From the NCBI GenBank assembly GCA_036365145.1, contig JAEOAD010000015.1, forward strand, positions 2,765,501 through 2,829,500: DNA of 64,000 nucleotides, given 5' to 3'. This stretch comes from Orientallactaga sibirica. Lineage: Eukaryota > Chordata > Mammalia > Rodentia > Dipodidae. A model generated the notes under the pieces. It saw only the letters and a list, made by a program, of their open reading frames with translations. It was not told where the DNA came from and made no database searches. Numbering within the stretch: position 1 is the stretch's first letter; every line of letters begins with the position of its first letter. The position numbers and the translations under genes were made by a program. Shown here piece after piece: positions 54,500 to 64,000 of this stretch.

Positions 54500-54896
54500 T
54501 GGGAAATACAGATTCTGGCTGCACTGGTTTGTGTCTACAGCAATGCTTTGAGACATATATTCAAACAACAGAGGCAAATAGTATATAAAAGCAAAGAGCG
54601 TTTATTCTGCAGAATGAACCAGTATTCAGGGGTCAACCACGCATACAAAATGGTGACCCCCAGAGAAGCACGCAGTCCCCGTTTTAAGTACAGCTAGGGG
54701 GAATTCCAGGCTGGTTAGGTAATCTTTTAACATGATTGGCTAAGCCAGCAGCAGTTACATTTGTACATCTTTGATTGGTTGGGGTGAAAGGGACATGTAT
54801 CCAGGAACTGACTCAGCCCCCAGAGCCTACCCCTCCAGGAAATTGAAACTTAGGCCTAGTTAGGGAGGCACCTTACTGAAGCCTGTCATGGCGTCA
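54500..54896 (-). repeat. LTR of remnant C (3' LTR)
   Basis: Minus strand begins TGACGCCATGACAGG just after the env stop and 'agggtgggaataaaggga'. CCAAT motifs appear as antisense 'gattggt' (54774-54780) and 'gattggc' (54735-54741). Polyadenylation signal at 54601-54606. The far end is not certain (54500-54560). Confidence 0.65.
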
Positions 54897-54919
54897 GTTT
54901 GGTCCCTTTATTCCCACCC

Positions 54920-55460
54920 TTGAGTTTGGATCTATCTCAAATCCTTGAGATGAATCTAAAGGTTGGTACTGTTGTCTCAGAACCATTAATTGTACTGTGG
55001 CTAAGCGATCATTAACAAATTTGACCAAGGCATTAACAATACAGGGCCCACAAGTGAGAGCAAACAACAAAAGGATAAGGGGACCTGTCAGGGCAGAATT
55101 TAAACTTGTTAGTCAGGGGGACCAGTTAAACATAGATTCACACCAGCTTTGGGATTAAAAAAAATTTTTTTTATGAAGCCTTTTTCTAAGTATAGCCATA
55201 GATTTTTTTTTAATAACACCAGAATGATTAACACAGAAATAACATTCTTCTTTAAAGTAACATAGAAACCATCTTGTTGTAGGAATAGTAGGTCTAAACC
55301 TTGTCTGCTTTGTAGAACTACTTCAGCTAGGGAAGAGAGGGAGTCTTGTAGATGTACAATAGATTTTTAAAAATTGTTCAAGGTCTGTAACTATGGCTAG
55401 CCTTAGGGACCTTGTTTTATGAAAAGTCTAAGATTTGGATAGAAAGAAGCATTTCATTAG
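54920..55460 (-). pseudogene. Gammaretroviral env transmembrane-subunit remnant
   Basis: Several frames together show the order of a TM ectodomain, a conserved mid-ectodomain heptad block (about 55330-55280, beginning '[11 protein letters not shown]'), a Cys-containing loop ('EECYFC'), a membrane span ('LTGPLILLLFALTCGPCIV') and a short cytoplasmic tail near 54930. Frames are broken by stops and small indels and the surface subunit is absent, so it cannot make an envelope. Confidence 0.75.
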
Positions 55461-55559
55461 TAAAGTCAGTTATCTGTTTAAGATCCATCAGGACAGGATG
55501 GGGGTTATCCATACATTTACATAAGGGGTACATTTGACTCTTAACAGGGTGAAGGGAAG

Positions 55560-56160
55560 GAGTTCCATCCGTCCTTCACCAGTCTCTAGGGTTTATTTAG
55601 TTAAAATCTCCTTTGAGGTCCAATTTATTCTTTTTATCTGTCCTGAATTTTGGGGATTATAGGCACAATGTACTTTTTAATTAATCCCCAGTGATATCTG
55701 ACATAAAGGCAGGCCCATTATCTGATCCTGGCTTTACCTGGCTTTACATCTGTGAAACCAACTTCCCAATATCTACCTGGCTCTGTTCTCCTTTTTCTTT
55801 TGCCCCTATTGGTGGTACCTTACCAGAGGAGGCATTTGTCTGTTGGTAGGCTTGACAGCAGGTGGTGGTGTCCTTGATGACTGAGTCTGTACCTGGGAAG
55901 AAAAGCTCCTTCCTTATTAGCTCTGCTAGCTTGTTGCTGCCTAAGTGAGTTCCTTCATGTAGTTGTCTAGCCAATCTCCATATTAGGGTTTGGGGCAGCA
56001 ATAGCCGTCCATTCATCAGTTGGTTCCATCTTTGTGGACTCTGTTCCTTTATCAGATGAGAGGTGAGCTGTAGGTCCTGTTCCGTGTATGCTGGTCTCTC
56101 AGGAAGAGTGAGTGCTGGGAGGGTGACCAGACAATATGATGGATGCTGAGAGGCAGCACT
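55560..56160 (-). pseudogene. Gammaretroviral integrase remnant
   Basis: The His-His-Cys-Cys zinc region lies at about 55965-55840 ('LHEGTHLGSNKLAEL', 'TTCCQAYQQTN'). The catalytic core between the first and second Asp is missing. A late-core part with 'HCAYNPQNSGQI' and 'LETGEG' reads near 55670-55580 in another frame. Confidence 0.8.
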
Positions 56161-56199
56161 TTTTACTGCTAGGCTTGTCAGTCTGTTCCCTCTTGTTTT

Positions 56200-56597
56200 T
56201 GTGGTCTCCCCTTTCTGATGACCTGGACAATGAATTATAGCCATTTTAGCAGTCTCCCAAATGACAGTCAATAAGTTTAAAATTTTATTTTATTTTTAAT
56301 GTCTTTACCTTTTGCCATTGATAGCCTTTGTCCCTGGTAGATGGCCCCATGGACATGAGCTGTGGCAAAGGCATAATGGCTATCTGTGTAGATATTTATT
56401 GTCTTGTATTTTCCCAATATCAGAGCCTTGGTCAGTGCTATCAGTTCAGCTTTCTGAGCTGATGTACCCTGAGGCAGGGCCTCAGCACATAGGGTTTCTT
56501 CCAAAGTCACCATAGCCGCCCCTGCATAACTGATTCCATCCACAACAAAGCTGCTCCTATCAGAATACATCACCAGATCAGGGTCCAGCCAAGCCAC
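56200..56597 (-). pseudogene. Gammaretroviral RNase H remnant
   Basis: Residues appear in order: Asp in 'VMYSDRSSFV' (about 56570), Glu in 'QKAELIALTKAL' (about 56450), Asp in 'NIYTDSHYAFAT' (about 56390), and then 'IIHCPGHQKG' (about 56240-56210) in a shifted frame. The layout is that of murine leukaemia-type viruses. Confidence 0.88.
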
Positions 56598-56599
56598 AT

Positions 56600-57700
56600 C
56601 TGTCAGGTCCAGGCGGAGCCCATGGAAGGTGGTGGTGATCTCTATGAGTCATGCAGAGGATTTGATGCCTTATCTGTCTCAGGTAGCAGGGAGGCTGGAT
56701 TCAAAGCTGCAGTTTGGTGAAACTGTATTCTTGGTTGATCTAAGAGCAAGGCCTGATAGTGGGTTATGCAGGAGTTGGAGAGGGCTTTTTAGAAGAGCCT
56801 CTATCACATGCAGGGCTGTAATTGATAAAGTCTGTCCCAAGGTTAGTTTGTCTGTGTCCTTTGTCAGAATAGCAGCAGCTGCAATAGCCCGGAGGCAAGG
56901 GGGGCAACCAGTGGCTACTGGGTCTAACTTCTTAGACAAATAGGACACTGGGTGATACCATGGCCCCAGTCTCTGGGATAGGATGCCCCTGGCTGTCTCC
57001 TTCTCTTCATCCATGTACAAGTGGAAGGGTTTCATTAAGCCTGGAAGTGCCAAGGCAGTTTTGGAATGTTTGTTTTTCATTTTCAGTCCAATTAAAATGT
57101 TTTTCTTGCCTTCTAATGGCCTCATATAGAGGCTTGCCTAATTCAGCAAACCTTGGAATTCAAATTCTGTAATATCCCACAGTTTCAAGGAATTCTCAGA
57201 TTTGTCTGTTAGTCTGAGGCATGGGGATGAGTGATGGCCTAAATCCTGGAGGCTGACAGCGTCTTCTTACCTTCTTGGAGTTTGTATCCCAAGTAGGTTG
57301 TCTTACACATGCACAGCTGAGCTTTCCTGGCTGACACAGGATAGCCCAGATGTTGTAAGGTGTCCAGGAGATGCTCTGTGGCAGCGAGACATTTTTCCTG
57401 TTTCTGCGGCTAGGAGGAGGTCATCCATGTACTGCAGGAGTGTTTCCTCAGGCATCTCATTGCAAAAAAACTGCAAATCCTTATGGAGAGTCTCATCAAA
57501 GAGAGTAGGGGAATTTTAAAATCCCTGTGGAAGTCTAGTCCAGGTCAATTGCGCACTGGTGCCTCGTTCCATATCTGTCCATTCAAAGCTAAAAATGGGT
57601 TGACTTCCCTTTGCCAATGGGATGTTAAAGGAAGTGTCCTTTAGGTCCAGCACAGTATATGTCTTTCACGTGGAATCATACTGAGCAAAGTATAAGGGCT
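56600..57700 (-). pseudogene. Gammaretroviral reverse transcriptase remnant
   Basis: Pieces in several frames: a palm region with 'FEWTDME' (about 57590), the catalytic box YMDD at 57431-57420 followed by 'LLLAAET', and the connection region at 57125-56679 ('[19 protein letters not shown]', '[20 protein letters not shown]', 'DKLTLGQ'). The fingers and the first part of the palm are missing; capsid sequence joins RT almost directly. Confidence 0.88.
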
Positions 57701-57779
57701 GTCTCATGGGGCCTTGTGCCTTCTGGAAGGTAGTCACCATAACCTTAGTTATTTTCTTAGCCTGTCTATCTTTAGAGTG

Positions 57780-58330
57780 TCTTTATTATTACATACCCTG
57801 GCAGTAATCTCTATTAACTCTGAAAGAAGTTTCCTCTTAAAACCTTTTATTTTCTGAATCTCCTTTCTAATGTCTGGTATGGACTGAGTTACAAAAGCAA
57901 TGTTAATAGTTCGCCTATTCTCAGGGGCTTCAGGATCTATGGAGGGGGAGGGGTATGTCCTTCATGCTTCCTGCAACCTTTCTAGGAAAGCAGTGGGGGA
58001 CTCTGTGGGCCCTTGTGTCCCTTTACCTAACTTAAACAAATTTGTACGGCACTGAGCAAATGTCTGCCTGTAGATCACCCATCAGAGTCCAGGGGTGTTG
58101 GGATCCCAGTCTGTTTTTGTGGAAAGGAAAACCTTGTCAATAACATTAGGGTTCTACATGAGGCAGTCGTCGGCTCCCAACACTAGTTTCTTGGCTTCCC
58201 TTCAGATTTTTCCATGTTCTTCTGTGGTGCAGAGGATCTGCAAGAGTTGTTGGCAGTCCTCCCATGTGGGCTGATGGGTGTAGAAGACTGTCTCCAAAAG
58301 GGATATCAGAGAACCTGTTTTAAATGCGAT
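57780..58330 (-). pseudogene. Gammaretroviral gag capsid remnant
   Basis: Minus-strand pieces in order: 'LISLLETVFYTHQPTWEDCQ' (about 58305), 'DKVFLSTKTDWDPNTP' (about 58135), the major-homology-type block 'ESPTAFLERLQEA' (about 58000), 'RTINIAFVTQSIPDI' (about 57910) and 'SELIEI' (about 57825). Several stops. This is the gammaretroviral p30 capsid pattern. Confidence 0.85.
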
Positions 58331-58344
58331 TTCAGTTTAGCAAT

Positions 58345-58412
58345 AAGAATGGGGGTGTTGGGGAATCAAACCTAGATTTTTAGGCTTCCCAGATAAGCAC
58401 CTTAACTGTTAA
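58345..58412 (-). repeat. DIP-type SINE head fragment
   Basis: 'ggggaatcaaacctagattt' to 'ttaactgttaagccatc'. Cut at the boundary with remnant C. Confidence 0.75.
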
Positions 58413-58439
58413 GCCATCATTTATTTGATGTCCTTTATT

Positions 58440-58651
58440 TTTTAAAATTATATTTATTTATTTGCAAGCAGAGATAGAGAGAGGAACAGACAGAAAAAGA
58501 ATGGGCATGCCAGGGCCTCTAGCCATTGCAAATGAACTCCAGATGCATGTGCCCCTTGAGCATCTGGCTAACGTGGGTCCTGGGGAATTGAACTAGGGTC
58601 CTTTAGCTTTGCAGGCAAGTACCTTAACCATTAAGCTATTTCTCCAGTCCC
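58440..58651 (-). mobile_element. DIP-type SINE
   Basis: Antisense: A-rich tail, GA-rich run, 'agccattgcaaatgaactcc', head 'taagctatttctccagtccc'. Flanks 'gatgtccttt' and 'gatgcccttc' may be a diverged target duplication. Confidence 0.9.
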
Positions 58652-59850
58652 CGATGCCCTTCTTTTTATATCATCTGTTTATATCCCAATACACATTTTA
58701 GGTAAGTCTGATGTTTGCCTTATGTAAGGAGTTTGTAACTTGATTAAGTACCTTGACTCAGTTTACCTATTTAACCTTTTGTTTACTGAGAAATTTCATC
58801 TAACAGATGAACAGGTGTTCAAAGAGAACTATAAAGAGAAACAAAGTCATATGCTGTTTTTTATTTCCTTTTCCTTGCTGGAGACAATTGGCCATTTTGT
58901 CTGGACAGGGTCAGGGGGACATATGGCTTAAATTTGCATGGGGTCTGAGATAAAGGGGGCATTGTCCCTTTTTCAGAGTCCAACTTACCATGACTTTAAA
59001 TAGCATCTAACAGTAATCAAGAGTAAAAGGAAATGGTAGAGAAGAGAGCTAAGCATCCTGGCATTCCTTGTCTTACTCTGAAGTTGTTTGTTTTTACCTA
59101 GCTAATTTATTTTATCTACTTGTAATACATAAGGTGCTAGGGTCTTGTCTATGTCTAACCTGGTTAGACCTCCAAAGAATGTGAATTACATCTGTGTTTA
59201 TGACTTTGTGACCCACATAGCATAGGACATCACCTGTGTCTAATGTAAGCAAAATTTACATTAAGTCTATGCCCCTATGTAAAATCTTTAGAACATCCTT
59301 AAAAGTCTATAAACAGTTAAAAAAAAAATCGTTAACTTCAGGCATGTTGTTTAGGTTTAGCCTGAAAATTAGCTTTCTGTTTCTTTTAAAAGGAAATTAA
59401 GTTTAGGAAAAATTTGGTCCTTTTAGATCTTTTATATCTTTTTTATATGCACTTTTTTTTTTTTTTGGTTTTTTCATTTTTCGGGTTTTCAAGGTAGGTT
59501 CTCACTCTAGCCCATGCTGACCTGGAATTCTCTATGTAATCTCAGGGTGGCCTCGAACTCACAGTGATCCTCCTACCTTTGCCTCCTGAATGCTGGGATT
59601 AAAGATGTGCACCACCACGCCCGGCTATATGCACATCTTTATTCACATACTTTAACATTCTGATCTAAGTTCCATTTTAAAAAAGCATAAGCATTTTATG
59701 TCTAACCTTGATAAATACCTTCTCAGTTCCTTCAATCATTTTATCTCAACCCATAATTAACCATCTTTTTTATAAGATTAAAAATTACACCAAATCAATT
59801 AATCTTATTACCCATTGACAAGAGCAAGTAGTTTGACTTCAAAAAGTAAA
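58652..59850. other. AT-rich stretch of unknown origin (with B1)
   Basis: Low-GC sequence similar in texture to 21823-24650; it shares 'gattaagtaccttg' (58742) with that region (about 24115). No credible frame. Contains the B1 at 59456-59626. Confidence 0.4.
59456..59626 (-). mobile_element. B1-type SINE with target duplication
   Basis: Antisense, with T-run and 'ttttcaaggtaggttctcac', ending 'caccaccacgcccggc'. 'tatatgcac' flanks both sides (59444-59452 and 59626-59634). Confidence 0.94.
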
Positions 59851-60232
59851 ACATCCCTAATTGGACTGAAGGCCCTCTCTATGGGAGGGAATACATGCCT
59901 GGTACTGAAAAAACTAATCAAAAGTCTATGGCAGGGGAGGTCATGAGCCTTAGGGGTATAAAGCCTGTTCTTGGCTGGCTAAATGTATATATTATTCCCA
60001 CCAAACTGCCCTGAAAGCACCACACTTAATGTTCATATTCACATATTAATGCTACTCTCACTTCTGGTTAGAGAAGCCTCTCTTTTCAGATGGTGATGAC
60101 CACTGAGATGACCCAAAAGGCAATATACTGCTGAGAAGAAGGGATGGAGGAGTGTCCAGCACTGAAACATCTCTGTCACACCCTCCAAGGCTCAGGGTCC
60201 ATTACAGAAGAGAGGGCAGAAAGAATGACAGG
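59851..60232 (+). repeat. L1 3' UTR fragment
   Basis: Sense 3' UTR from 'aattggactgaaggccctct' to 'gagggcagaaagaatgacag', without its last part or tail. It joins L1 5' UTR sequence at about 60233. Confidence 0.82.
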
Positions 60233-60514
60233 TTTAAGGATGTACAGCAACACACACCCTTAGGGATAGTGGCTTTATAAGGTTATCCATTTGTTTCAAT
60301 GCCCACATTTGCATACTATGTGCTGGTTCTTATTGAATGTGAATATTGCTCAGTTGAATTTGCCAGTAAATTGCTCCACCCAGCCCACTAAAATACTTAA
60401 ATAGCAGGAAAACTCAACACCTAGGATTACTTCTGTGGTTGGATTGGAGTACAAGAAGTACACTTGGCACCTTAAACTCCTACTCTGAAAGTACAAAAAG
60501 TTGGATTTCCAAAT

Positions 60515-61600
60515 CTAGAAGCACCACAGACTATTAGAAAACCCAACCATCAAATCAACTCAGGATGCAAAAATCACAATTTTATAATACAAGAAACACA
60601 AAGAATCAAGACAATACAATCCCCCCCCAAATTATAAATCCATCAGAAATAGAAATGGCCTTCAATGAGACTGTTTAGATGAAACGCCTGACAAAGATTA
60701 CAAAAAAATGATTTTACCTATACCCAAATAAATAAAGGAATCAATGAAGAAAACAAAGGAATTAAAGAAGAATACAAACTCCTGAATGACTTCCAAGATA
60801 ACACAGGAAACCAGCTTAATGAAATAAGGAGGTCATTACAAGACATGAGTAAGGAATGAAAAATACTGAAGAAAAACCAGGCTGAAACTTTAGCACTGAA
60901 AAACACAGTCAGTCAGATAAAAAAACTCTGTGGAAAGTCTCACCAGTAGAATGGATGAAGGAGAGAGCAGAATATCTGAACTAGAAGACCAGCTGGCAGA
61001 CCTAATACAGTCCAACAAAGAGAAAGACAAGATAATAGGAAGGTATGAATGGGAATTTCAAGATATCTGGGACACTCTGAAAAAGATCAAACATAAGAAT
61101 TCAGAGTATAGTAGAAGGCAAAGAATTTCAATCCAGAGGCTTAGTAGGCATTTTCAACAAAATCATAGATGAAAAATTTCCCCAAATTGGGAAAGGGATG
61201 CCAAGGCAGATACATGAAACTTTTAGAACACCAAACAGACAAAACCTGGAAAGAACCTCTTCTTGCCATGTTATAATTAAACTACTAAATACGTAAACCA
61301 AAGAAAATATATTGAAATCAGTTACAAAGAAAAAGCAAGTCACCTACAAAGGCAAACCCATCAGAATAATGGCAGATTACTCAACACAAACTTTAAAAGC
61401 CAGAAGGGCTTAGAATGATGTATTCCAAGTTCTGAAAGATAACTGTCAACCAAGATTACTTTATCCTGCAAAGCTATCTATCCAAATTGATGGAGAAATA
61501 AGGACATTCCACAACAAAAACAGGCTAAAGGAATTTATGACAACTAAGCCAGCTTGAGTGAAAATATTTGAAGGAATCCTTAACAGTGAAGAGGAAGCAA
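60515..61600 (+). pseudogene. L1 ORF1, broken
   Basis: All ORF1 sections are present in several frames: N-terminal polar region, coiled coil ('ESLTSRMDEGESRISELEDQ' at about 60930), RRM-type part (near 61130-61330) and the C-terminal domain (near 61370-61540). Small indels and stops (for example the early stop near 60678) prevent a product. Confidence 0.85.
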
Positions 61601-61604
61601 AGTA

Positions 61605-62075
61605 CTACACTTATGGTGCATATTCATATATTAATGCTACTCTCATGTTTGGTTAGAGAAGCTTCTCTTTTCCAATGGTGGTGACCACTGGGATGACCCA
61701 AAAGGCAACAGAATGCTGAGAAGAAGTGACAGAGGAGTGTCCAGCACTGAAATATCTCTATCACACCCTCCAAGGCTCAGGGTCCATTGCAGAAGAGATG
61801 GTGGAAAGAATGTAAGATCCAAAAGAAGGGTACCACTCCTTACAATGCCACTGTCCAGACAGAAATTGGCCTTGATATCCATGACCTAACAGTGCCTAGC
61901 AATACCTTCACAAGACCCTCATAATAGGAAAAACAGACAGCATAAAAATAAAAGAAAGACTAATGGTGAGAGGGAGGGGATATTATGGAGAGTGGAGTTG
62001 TAAAGGGGAAAGTGGGAAAGGGGAGGGAATTATCATGGTTTATTTTCTGTAAGTATAGTTGTCAATAATAATTAA
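61605..62075 (+). repeat. L1 3' UTR end after ORF1
   Basis: 'ggttagagaagcttctcttt' to 'tctgtaagtatagttgtcaa' and an A-rich end. The 3' part of the 3' UTR only. Confidence 0.82.
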
Positions 62076-62089
62076 AGAAACCAATCAGG

Positions 62090-62483
62090 TAAAATAGTAT
62101 TAGAGATTTAAAAACTCAAAACTCTGGCTGACTGACTCTATTCTGATGCTCCACTGTCTTTGAAACTATTTGATCTACTACCATTATTTGGACCATTAAT
62201 GGGGATAGTTCTTTGACTCTTGATAGCTTACTGTCTTTGAAAATACACCAAAAACTGGGTACATAATCTCACACATCACTAGTTTAACTAGCTTATATTA
62301 ATCTATCCCTCTTCCACTCAGTACCAACTTTTAGCTTCCTTAGACCTGACTCCCCATTGCCTGCTCTGAGGGGACTTGCTTGCAGCTAATACCAGCATCC
62401 CCTGATACACCTGACCAAGGCCCCTCCCAGCAGGAAGGAGGAATGAAAGATGACCATGCCCCATCCTTAGCAAAATGCTAGAA
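62090..62483 (+). pseudogene. Possible env end of provirus B
   Basis: One frame near 62165-62220 reads 'LFDLLPLFGPLMGIVL', like the membrane span after 'GPL' in class I envelopes. Otherwise non-coding. Position just before the 3' LTR agrees with an env tail. 'cagcaggaaggaggaatgaa' near 62425 is purine-rich. Confidence 0.4.
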
Positions 62484-62796
62484 TATTAGGTAGGACAAGA
62501 ATCCCAGGATGGAGTGGAGATGAAGGAGGAGAACAACAGCAAACAGCAGCCTGATTGATGCACATTCAGATGTTTACACTGCTTAACCCTTATTCCCTTG
62601 ACCTAATAGTGCCCTCAACCACAGTTTTCCTATCAGACAACCTGGCTCCTCTTCTGATGGCAATCTATTCTTTGATTGTTTACCTCCTCAGCTTGGTACT
62701 TGCTCTCCCCTGAACTCCTCAGTTCTTTGTCTTCTATATCCCCCTCCCAAAAAGAAAAACCCTATGAAAAACCAAACTATCCAGATTCACACTGGC

Positions 62797-62846
<50 letters not shown>

Positions 62847-62944
62847 CTCCCATTAGACAGCCTGGGAGCTTGGTCCCGAATAAACATCTCTTTTCCTGCC
62901 TCAGAGTGGTTGTGCATGGTCTTTAGTCATTCATGAACCTTACA
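62484..62944 (+). repeat. 3' LTR of provirus B
   Basis: Starts TATTAGGTAGGAC (the usual TG changed to TA) and ends GAACCTTACA, followed by ATTAC. Longer than the 5' LTR, mainly because a (TC)n run has expanded (about 62802-62842). AATAAA at 62879-62884. The TATA box is changed to 'ctatgaaaaacc' near 62761. Confidence 0.9.
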
Positions 62945-63179
62945 ATTACCTTATACAACTTTTCTGCATGTGACATAACATTTACAGGTGATACAAATAA
63001 ATATATACAAGATTAAAAATGACAATTGTAGGTGAGAGAAAAAAGTTCTGTCTATAAAAAAGAGATATTAACTTACATAAAGAAAGACTAATAATTAAAT
63101 AAAAGTACTTACTTGTTACAGACACAAATTTTAGAGATTTGAGAGGATGTCAAAAGGCTTTGATTATTTTTTAACAAGT

Positions 63180-63327
63180 TTGTTGTTTTTTTTGAGGTAG
63201 GGTCTCACTCTAGCCCAGGCTGACCTGGAATTCTCTGTAATCTCAGGGTGGCCTCAAACTCATAGTGATCCTCCTACCTCTGCCTCCTGTGTGCTGGGAT
63301 TAAAGATGTGCACCACCACGCCTGGCC
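63180..63327 (-). mobile_element. B1-type SINE
   Basis: Antisense: 'tttgaggtagggtctcactc', ending 'caccaccacgcctggcc'. It touches the next B1 through a T-run. Confidence 0.93.
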
Positions 63328-63480
63328 TTTTTTTTTTTTTTTTTTTTTTTTTTGAGGTAGGGTCTCACTCTACCTCAGGCTAACCTGGAATTCACTATGT
63401 AGTCTCAGGGTGGCCTTGAACTTATGGCAATCCTCTTATCTCTGCCTCTTGATTAAAGGTGAGTGCCACCATGCCTGGCA
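63328..63480 (-). mobile_element. B1-type SINE, internal deletion
   Basis: Antisense with a 25-base T-run; 'gagtgctggg' is missing between 'cctcttg' and 'attaaaggtg'. Ends 'gccaccatgcctggc'. Probably inserted in or next to the tail of the preceding B1's target. Confidence 0.92.
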
Positions 63481-64000
63481 TGACAAGTTTTATATAACCA
63501 TAAAATTATGAGCTTTGTATCACTGGGCCTAATGTTGTCTGTTGAAATTAATTTTCACATTAAATGGAGTTTTGTATAACAGGAATAATATGTGATCAAA
63601 ATCATATATTTATGGAGAGGGATTTTTATGTTATATCAAAACAGCCAGTTTGTTCATTGGGAAAACATGCAAGTTTAACATTTAGGTATAACTCAAAATG
63701 GGTATTATTGAAGGGTTCAGTTGAGAAAAAAATATTTTAAAAGAAAGAAATTTTTGTAATTAACAAAAGACCATACAATCAGGGATTAATTGATGAAAAA
63801 ACATATCTAAAGTTCTGTTTGTAAACAACTTTTGTAAACATCAATAACAGTATAGCAGTATCTTAAGAATAAAATTTGATTTGATAAGACTTGAAGTTTT
63901 GGTTATGTAAGTTTAACATCCTCTAATAACAATACCCTCAGAGAATGTAATTTTAACCAGTTAAACATTATTTAATAATAAGATGCTCCTTTTTTTTTTT
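63481..64000. other. AT-rich sequence, nothing recognised
   Basis: Low-GC, no frame or repeat identified. Texture and the phrase 'cttaagaataaaat' (63863) resemble 22414. The window ends in a T-run that may begin another antisense SINE tail. Confidence 0.4.

Larger units (their letters stand above)
54500..58340 (-). mobile_element. Provirus remnant C: gammaretrovirus-like ERV, minus strand
   Basis: Read on the minus strand: capsid (58330-57780), RT (57700-56600), RNase H (56597-56200), integrase (about 56150-55560), transmembrane env (about 55460-54920), LTR (54896 to about 54500). Nucleocapsid, protease, early RT, integrase core and surface env are missing or scrambled. The 5' end is cut by DIP sequence at about 58345, and no 5' LTR is seen. 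It lies inside provirus B in the opposite orientation. Confidence 0.82.
60233..62075 (+). mobile_element. L1 lacking ORF2 (HAL1-like)
   Basis: 5' UTR end (60233-60510, compare 38640-38910), a near full-span ORF1 (about 60515-61600), then directly the 3' UTR end (about 61605-62075) with an A-rich terminus. The whole of ORF2 is missing. This is the layout of half-L1 (HAL1) elements or of an L1 with one large deletion. No target duplication was found. Confidence 0.7.
52271..62949 (+). mobile_element. Provirus B: class I ERV, tRNA-His primed, with nested insertions
   Basis: LTRs at 52276-52661 and 62484-62944 with the TSD ATTAC (52271-52275 and 62945-62949). A primer-binding site, leader and gag remnant follow the 5' LTR, and an env-like remnant precedes the 3' LTR. 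In between lie a minus-strand gammaretroviral remnant (C), two DIPs, AT-rich DNA, a B1 and L1 pieces, so its own pol is gone. The gag matrix resembles that of provirus A. Confidence 0.88.

Overview
This window looks like repeat-rich nuclear DNA of a rodent. I found no intact host protein-coding exon. Two short-element families point to a jerboa (Dipodoidea, for example Jaculus). One is a B1-type 7SL-derived SINE. The other is an abundant tRNA-derived SINE whose head reads GGCTGGAGAGATGG and whose tail is GA-rich followed by TTTA units, the DIP type described from jerboas. The species call rests on recalled consensus sequences, not on a search.

Region 1-3000 is the only stretch that looks like ordinary single-copy DNA. 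It carries a CpG-rich segment with a TATA box (about 1500-1870), microsatellites and ancient MIR/L2 relics. Region 3000-18690 is a stack of L1 pieces, mostly on the minus strand, cut by B1 and DIP insertions. A rearranged L1 complex (7688-15500) sits inside an older L1 and is flanked by matching short duplications.

Region 18692-51748 is best read as one minus-strand class I (gammaretrovirus-like, tRNA-His primed) provirus, called A here. Its two LTRs lie 33 kb apart with the same 5-bp flank, and its interior is filled with later insertions. One of these is a minus-strand L1 (24655-37240) split by a class II (betaretrovirus-like, ERVK) provirus at 27093-33968. That provirus is in turn split by a very young non-coding MaLR-type LTR element at 30754-32764. 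Another is a full-length plus-strand L1 (37777-49245) split by a 5'-truncated L1 (39197-43555).

A 0.5-kb spacer separates A from provirus B (52276-62944, plus strand), a related tRNA-His element with TSD ATTAC. B holds a minus-strand gammaretroviral remnant (C, about 54500-58340), DIP and B1 SINEs, an ORF2-less L1 and AT-rich DNA. All retroviral and L1 reading frames are broken by stops, frameshifts or deletions. Nothing suggests a functioning gene network; the interest lies in the nesting order, the rearrangements and the relative ages of the elements.
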